A DNA stretch of 64,000 nt from Bosea vestrisii (GTDB lineage: Bacteria; Pseudomonadota; Alphaproteobacteria; Rhizobiales; Beijerinckiaceae): assembly GCF_030144325.1 (NCBI RefSeq), contig NZ_CP126307.1, positions 2,790,001 to 2,854,000 of the forward strand, read 5' to 3'. Position numbers and translations under genes: made by a program. The stretch's first letter is position 1; the number at the start of each line of letters is the position of its first letter. Below are positions 60,036-64,000 of this stretch, one piece after another. The notes below the pieces were generated by a model. It was not told where the DNA came from and ran no database searches. It saw only the letters and a program-made list of their open reading frames with translations.

Positions 60036-61085
60036 ATGACCCAGTTCAACGAAGCCACCCTTAACGAACTCGTCGGCCGCGTGCTCGGCGACATCGGCGG
60101 AGCGGTCAGCGTGCCCCTGGTCCGGATCGGTGACGCGCTCGGTCTCTACAGGACGCTGAAGGAGATCGGCCCGGCCACCGCCGACGAGCTTGCGAGCGCA
60201 GCCGGATGCGCCAGCCGCTATGTGCGCGAGTGGCTGTCGGCCCAGGCGGCCTCCGGCTATGTGCGCCACGAAGGCGGGACATTCTCGCTGACGCCGGAGC
60301 AGTCCTTCATCTTCGCGGAGCCCGACAGCCCGGTCCACCTGATCGGTGCGTTCGATACGGCGGCGGCGATGGTCGAGAACCAGCCGAAGGTGCAGGCGGC
60401 GTTCAAGACCGGACGCGGCGTCGCCTGGGGCGAGCAGGCGGGCTGCATGTTCTGCGCGGTGGCGCGGCTGTTCCGTCCGGGTTACGTCAACGCCCTCGTG
60501 CAGGATTGGCTGCCGGCGCTCGACGGCGTCGTCGACAGGCTGAAGGCCGGCGCGACGGTCGCCGATGTCGGCTGCGGCCACGGGCTCTCGACCATCCTGA
60601 TGGCGCAGGCGTTCCCGAAATCACACTTCACTGGATACGATTTCCACCCCGCGTCGATCGCAGCCGCCACCGCGCATGCGCGATCGCACGGGCTGACCAA
60701 TCTGACATTCGAGGTCGGCCGCGCGCAGGACTTCGGCGGCCGCGACCTCGACCTGATCACCTGCTTCGACTGCCTTCACGACATGGGCGATCCGCAAGGC
60801 GCCGCGTCGCATATCCGCAAAGCGCTGAAAGCCGGCGGCACATGGATGGTGGTCGAGCCAATGGCGGGCGACGCACTCGACGACAACATCAATCCGGTCG
60901 GGCGCATCTACTACTCCGCGTCGACGATGATCTGCGTTCCGACATCGCTGGCGCAGGAGACCGGCCTCGCGCTTGGCGCCCAGGCGGGCGAGAAGCGGAT
61001 CGCCGCGGTGATCCGCTCCGGCGGGTTCAATCAGGTGCGCCGCGCTGCAGAGACGCCGCTCAACATGGTGCTCGAAGCGACCTGA
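60036..61085 (+). CDS. Class I SAM-dependent methyltransferase with N-terminal winged helix
   Basis: A 349-residue protein. The N-terminal part (GLYRTLKEIGPATADELASA, YVREWLSAQAASGYV) is the winged-helix dimer domain of O-methyltransferase/Rv2258c-like proteins. The SAM site follows: ADVGCGHGLSTILMAQAFP (motif I), GYDFHPASI (acidic loop), then DLITCFDCLHDMGDP (motif II). The ribosome site AAAGGGGAGGAGG is very strong. The substrate is unknown. Confidence 0.88.
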   Translation: MTQFNEATLNELVGRVLGDIGGAVSVPLVRIGDALGLYRTLKEIGPATADELASAAGCASRYVREWLSAQAASGYVRHEGGTFSLTPEQSFIFAEPDSPVHLIGAFDTAAAMVENQPKVQAAFKTGRGVAWGEQAGCMFCAVARLFRPGYVNALVQDWLPALDGVVDRLKAGATVADVGCGHGLSTILMAQAFPKSHFTGYDFHPASIAAATAHARSHGLTNLTFEVGRAQDFGGRDLDLITCFDCLHDMGDPQGAASHIRKALKAGGTWMVVEPMAGDALDDNINPVGRIYYSASTMICVPTSLAQETGLALGAQAGEKRIAAVIRSGGFNQVRRAAETPLNMVLEAT

Positions 61086-61239
61086 GCCGGTGCGATGGGC
61101 GCCGCTTCCCCAGCTTTCTCATCGCTCGTGCCATTCCCGGAGCGATCCGATGATGTTTGTGGGTGTGTGCCAGTGCGGGCCACGCTCGCCATGCCGATGT
61201 TGTCGTCGCCTTTTCCGAACTCACTCAGGAGAGTCCGTC

Positions 61240-61662
61240 ATGCTGAGGGCGCATAGGATCATGATCGAACAAGGCAGCGCCTGGGCAATACTGGGGCTCA
61301 CGGACAAGCGGGAGAAGTCCGGAACATCGGCTTTCGGACGTTGGCTGCACGCAAGGGACAGCACGGAGGAACGCAAGATCAGCTTCACCAGCGACAGCAA
61401 GGAATACCTGTACTGGGAGTGGAAGTCCGAATCGCCTGCCACGATGCTGATCGGGTCGAAAACGCCGCGCGCATCGCACAAGGCCGGAGAAGAGGAGTAC
61501 TTCCAGGTCTTGATCACGCTGACCGGTCTTCGCCGAAATTCGGAGGGCAAGTTCGGAGGCAGCGGCAGTCAGGACGCCGGTAGCGGCAAAGGCATCCTGA
61601 CCTATAATGTCAGCCCATATTTCGAGAAGGGCGCTATCGAATGGACGGTCGTTGCCTACTGA
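61240..61662 (+). CDS. Hypothetical protein
   Basis: A 140-residue soluble protein (MLRAHRIMIEQGSAWAILGL, then YLYWEWKSESPATMLIGSKT) with many aromatic and charged residues and a Gly/Ser-rich loop (GGSGSQDAGSGKG). The start at ATG 61240 follows CAGGAGAG. No family recognised. Confidence 0.6.
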   Translation: MLRAHRIMIEQGSAWAILGLTDKREKSGTSAFGRWLHARDSTEERKISFTSDSKEYLYWEWKSESPATMLIGSKTPRASHKAGEEEYFQVLITLTGLRRNSEGKFGGSGSQDAGSGKGILTYNVSPYFEKGAIEWTVVAY

Positions 61663-62041
61663 AGCTCAGCGCCGGCCGATCGCGGCCGTGATCAGCGCCC
61701 TGGCGTCGGCGCCGGCCCATTTGGCCGGGCCCTGGAGCAGAGCGAGCCGGCCGGCTTGACCATCAGGCTGATCGGCCTGCCCTCGGCTGTCTTCACCGCG
61801 CGGATCTCCTAGAATACCTTGGCCTGCGGGGTCGGCGGCTTTAGCGGTAGCTTTGGAGCCGACGATGCGCCCAGTGTTCCAGGCCGAACGTTGATAGATC
61901 GGTTGAGCTCGCGACCCACGTTGCAGTTCCGACGGCCTGCTTAGAGCGCCGCCACCCGCCTGCTGGAAATCGTCGCCTCTGGTTCATGTCGACTTCCCGA
62001 CAATCGACGTCGTCCGCCACCCGGGCGGCAAGAGGTTGCAA
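61663..62041. other. Stretch without an intact gene; possible gene remnant
   Basis: About 380 bp. The minus strand near 61750-61830 reads KTAEGRPISLMVKPAGS in one frame, which looks like a protein remnant, but no complete gene is present. No RNA gene or repeat was recognised. Confidence 0.3.
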
Positions 62042-62284
62042 ATGAACCAAACGCAGAGGCGCGGACTGGCCCGGCTCATGCTCCGTTGGCCGCAGCGTCG
62101 GATGGAGCTCAAAGACAGATGCGGCCAGGATACGCGTTTCCTCGAACTATCCGAAGCTTACGAGACCGCATGCGGGGCGGCGAACTACTGGGCGAAATCG
62201 GGGTCGCCAGAAGGACAGACGCGTGCGGAAGAGTACCGCGCGCTCGCTTTTGAGATCGAACGCGACATTGATGAGTTCTTTTAG
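62042..62284 (+). CDS. Small hypothetical protein
   Basis: An 80-residue helical protein (MNQTQRRGLARLMLRWPQRR, LELSEAYETACGAANYWAKS, ALAFEIERDIDEFF). The pattern is like small rhizobial proteins of unknown function. The start is ATG 62042; a TTG 6 bp upstream is in frame. Confidence 0.6.
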   Translation: MNQTQRRGLARLMLRWPQRRMELKDRCGQDTRFLELSEAYETACGAANYWAKSGSPEGQTRAEEYRALAFEIERDIDEFF

Positions 62285-62432
62285 CCTCGCCATTTGCCTC
62301 GCGGATCAAGCGTCGAGTTCGACAGCAGGACTGCCTGGAGCCCCTTTGCGGACCTAGCATAAGGCGCCATAAATCGGACTCGGACGTTTCCGACTGGTGA
62401 AGGGACACGCCCTCGTACCGAAGGCAACAGTG

Positions 62433-62627
62433 ATGATCGCAGCCTATATCGACGAGTTCATCATGTTTTGCGCAGGCCTATGGATGACGGCCATCGGTCT
62501 CGGTTACCTGTCGTTGCCCGGCAATGCCGCCACCCGGCCCCCTTGGGTTACGACGCTGACTGGTCACTTCAACTGGATGGGCCCATTGCTGCTTGCCATC
62601 GCCGTCGCTCTGGCGATCGCGTCCTAG
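62433..62627 (+). CDS. Small two-helix membrane protein
   Basis: A 64-residue protein: MIAAYIDEFIMFCAGLWMTA, GLGYLSLPGNAATRPPWVT, then HFNWMGPLLLAIAVALAIAS. Two hydrophobic helices. AAGG lies 9 bp before the ATG. No family recognised. Confidence 0.55.
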   Translation: MIAAYIDEFIMFCAGLWMTAIGLGYLSLPGNAATRPPWVTTLTGHFNWMGPLLLAIAVALAIAS

Positions 62628-62679
62628 ACCCGATTGCCCGCCCCGCACCCTCCCCTGGTTCGATTTGTTTAAGGCAGCC

Positions 62680-62704
62680 GGAACAGCACCCCGGGTACGC
62701 CGTT
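62680..62704 (+). promoter_or_regulatory. EcfG-type general-stress promoter (DUF883-like gene)
   Basis: GGAAC (62680-62684), 17 bp, GTT (62702-62704), 43 bp before the ATG at 62747. DUF883/ElaB-like genes are frequent general-stress targets in this order. Confidence 0.8.
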
Positions 62705-62746
62705 TGAACGACATCGAGGGGCACAGCCGAACACCGGCAGAGCACC

Positions 62747-63010
62747 ATGGCAGGCGATCGAGAGGATACTAGCTATGGAAAATGGGTTCAAAGCGATGTC
62801 GCAGAAAGCCGAAGGCGGCTCCCCCATGACCGTGCCTCGGACCGCCTCAAGGCATATGGTGTGGACACGGACGTGATGACCGAGGCAGCGACAGAGCGCG
62901 TGAGCGAACTCCAGCAACTCATCATGGACGAAGTCCGGGCACGCCCTATGCGGGCCCTCGGATGGGCGGCGGCCGCCGGCGTCGTTTTCGGCTTCTGGGC
63001 AGCGAAATAG
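62747..63010 (+). CDS. DUF883/ElaB-like tail-anchored protein
   Basis: An 87-residue protein: a charged helical part (ATERVSELQQLIMDEVRARP) and a C-terminal anchor MRALGWAAAAGVVFGFWAAK. This is the layout of DUF883 ribosome- or membrane-associated stress proteins. A general-stress promoter is upstream, and the next gene is a small membrane protein 3 bp on, as often found for this family. Confidence 0.72.
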   Translation: MAGDREDTSYGKWVQSDVAESRRRLPHDRASDRLKAYGVDTDVMTEAATERVSELQQLIMDEVRARPMRALGWAAAAGVVFGFWAAK

Positions 63011-63013
63011 GTT

Positions 63014-63451
63014 GTGGGAGGCCTGCTTGCCTTTTTCGCCGTACGGGCGACGGCGGCTCTAAAGCGCGCCGCAATCACCTATGTCTTTATGGCTGCGAGT
63101 GCGCTGATCACGGTCTTCGCGCTCGGCTACGCTCTTAACGCCGGATACGTGGCGCTGATGTTTCGCTACGGTCCAATTGCGGCCAGCCTGATGATAGCGG
63201 GCGGACTGCTCGCGGTGGCGGCTAGCTGCGTTGTAGCCGCGCGTATCGTAAGCAAGCGGCCTGGTGTGGTCTCGGCCCCGCCGGAAGTGAGGTCGCAATA
63301 CGCGCATGTGCTTTTAATGCGAGCCGCACGCCCGCGGGCTCGCTCTCGGTGCTGGCTTGGCAGGTGCCGCGACCATGACGGCGGCAATTGTCTGCGTCCG
63401 AGTGCGCAGGGCCTCTCGTGTCCATCCCCGGGTCGGCTCGAGAAAGGCTGA
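63014..63451 (+). CDS. Small membrane protein (holin-superfamily-like), C-terminus doubtful
   Basis: It starts at GTG 63014, 3 bp after the DUF883-like stop. Two strong helices (VFMAASALITVFALGYALNA, SLMIAGGLLAVAASCVV) make up the first 80 residues. The rest is Arg/Cys-rich and overlaps an antisense candidate gene, so a frameshift near 63290 or a shorter product is likely. A DUF883 gene followed by a small membrane gene is a familiar pair in this order. Confidence 0.5.
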   Translation: MGGLLAFFAVRATAALKRAAITYVFMAASALITVFALGYALNAGYVALMFRYGPIAASLMIAGGLLAVAASCVVAARIVSKRPGVVSAPPEVRSQYAHVLLMRAARPRARSRCWLGRCRDHDGGNCLRPSAQGLSCPSPGRLEKG

Positions 63452-63493
63452 ACAGGCATAGGCCTGTAGTTCGATTTCCGGCGGTTCAATCAA
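63314..63493 (-). CDS. Small hypothetical protein (TTG start)
   Basis: About 59 residues from TTG 63493: IEPPEIELQAYACSAFLEP, then TREALRTRTQTIAAVMVAAP and a Pro/Ala/Arg tail. It overlaps the stop of the gene at 63486-63710. Codon use is more coding-like than the overlapping plus-strand tail. Confidence 0.35.
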   Translation of the reverse strand: MIEPPEIELQAYACSAFLEPTRGWTREALRTRTQTIAAVMVAAPAKPAPRASPRACGSH

Positions 63494-63710
63494 ACTCAGG
63501 AGCGCAGCAGCTGGCGCAGAATTGCGGCGAGTAGCTAGCGAGCCCGTTCATCAATGAAGCCCGATCGGCTTCCAAAGCATTCCTAGGGCAAGCGCCGCAT
63601 TCGACGAAATCGCAACGCAGATCCAGATTTCCAATGGAACGCGATACAGCATTGACCTCTCCCTCGTGGCGGTACAATCGCCGAAGCGGAAGGCCGTTCC
63701 ACGAGAGCAA
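63486..63710 (-). CDS. Cysteine-rich small hypothetical protein
   Basis: About 74 residues with paired cysteines (DLRCDFVECGACPRNALEAD, FCASCCAPEF) that could bind zinc. The start (TTG 63710) is uncertain. No family recognised. Confidence 0.35.
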   Translation of the reverse strand: MLSWNGLPLRRLYRHEGEVNAVSRSIGNLDLRCDFVECGACPRNALEADRASLMNGLASYSPQFCASCCAPEFD

Positions 63711-63751
63711 CGCATTTGAGGCAAATGCCGCGGATCGTGGTGAAGTGCGAG

Positions 63752-63952
63752 TTAATGCTGATGCCGTCCGGCAGTCCCTTTCTCTTCGCCCTGCTCATCC
63801 CGTACGACAACTCGACCGCCCAGTCGCATGGCCCATTTCTCGGCGTAAGCCTTCACCTCGTCGAGGTTGGGGGAGCGGCAATAGAAAGAGCCGGTCGCGT
63901 CCTTCATGGCCCAATCATTGCCTAGTCGGCAGACTTTCAGAATCTGGTTCAT
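63752..63952 (-). CDS. DUF2188-like small protein
   Basis: A 66-residue protein: MNQILKVCRLGNDWAMKDAT, then LDEVKAYAEKWAMRLGGRVV plus VRDEQGEEKG. The strand-strand-helix-strand layout with a final R/K-x-x-x-G turn resembles DUF2188. The start is near the right edge of the window, and no upstream motif could be judged fully. Confidence 0.55.
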   Translation of the reverse strand: MNQILKVCRLGNDWAMKDATGSFYCRSPNLDEVKAYAEKWAMRLGGRVVVRDEQGEEKGTAGRHQH

Positions 63953-64000
63953 TTTCGTCGCCTCCCTCTACGATTCAACCAAATCGGCCGTTGCAGGTTC

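Overview
The window looks like chromosomal DNA of a high-GC alphaproteobacterium of the order Hyphomicrobiales; Bosea or a close relative is my best guess. The reasons are the density of ABC and TRAP solute transporters, Rhizobiales-type small protein families (Usg, DUF982, DUF6894, DUF1236, DUF3617), a LexA box of the alphaproteobacterial GTTC-N7-GTTC type, and promoters of the EcfG general-stress type (GGAAC-N17-GTT). Family names come from recognising protein sequence by eye; no database search was run.

Positions 1 to about 33.5 kb are catabolic chromosome: a partial amidase; an orphan peptide-type binding protein; a gamma-glutamyltransferase homologue, an acyl-CoA ligase and an EEP-family hydrolase on the minus strand; and a ROK regulator divergent from a seven-gene plus-strand operon (sugar ABC transporter, argininosuccinate-lyase-like enzyme, ABC ATPase, PfkB kinase, SIS-domain enzyme; 9174-16802). 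A long minus-strand run (24698 down to 16810) carries a second sugar ABC transporter without its own ATPase, a DapA-family aldolase, a GntR/FCD regulator and a complete TRAP transporter. Facing it on the plus strand are an aldo/keto reductase, a lactonase-type amidohydrolase and a FucU-type mutarotase. Together these fit non-phosphorylative oxidation of fucose-like sugars to a 2-keto-3-deoxy acid and aldol cleavage. A dppABC-like peptide importer (29691-33491) closes this part with a strong terminator.

At 33.66 kb the chromosome meets the 3' part of a tRNA-Leu(CAA) gene, broken at the anticodon loop, followed at once by a tyrosine recombinase, an HTH excisionase-like gene and a HigBA-type toxin-antitoxin pair. 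This is the left end of an integrated genomic island; no intact tRNA-Leu was found, so the right end probably lies outside the window. The island's main cargo is protein quality control: htpG, groEL-groES (with a degenerate CIRCE site) and three consecutive hsp20 genes (37133-44975). After this comes a stretch of very small genes, a Crp/Fnr regulator, a LexA-boxed operon ending in a SRAP (HMCES/YedK-like) protein, an ATP-dependent DNA ligase and two DUF1236 secreted proteins. At least seven transcription units between 47.6 and 62.8 kb are preceded by GGAAC-N17-GTT motifs with identical spacing, one of them symmetric and so possibly bidirectional.

Many small island genes carry single-base frameshifts (recombinase, toxin, antitoxin, several hypothetical genes, a second recombinase at 58 kb), while the chaperone, SRAP and ligase genes are intact. 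The simplest reading is a stress-tolerance island whose mobility module is decaying or phase-variable (or affected by G-homopolymer sequencing errors) while its chaperone and repair cargo is kept and tied to heat-shock, SOS and general-stress control. The last 6 kb hold an alpha/beta hydrolase-LuxR fusion beside a SAM methyltransferase and more small stress-type genes.
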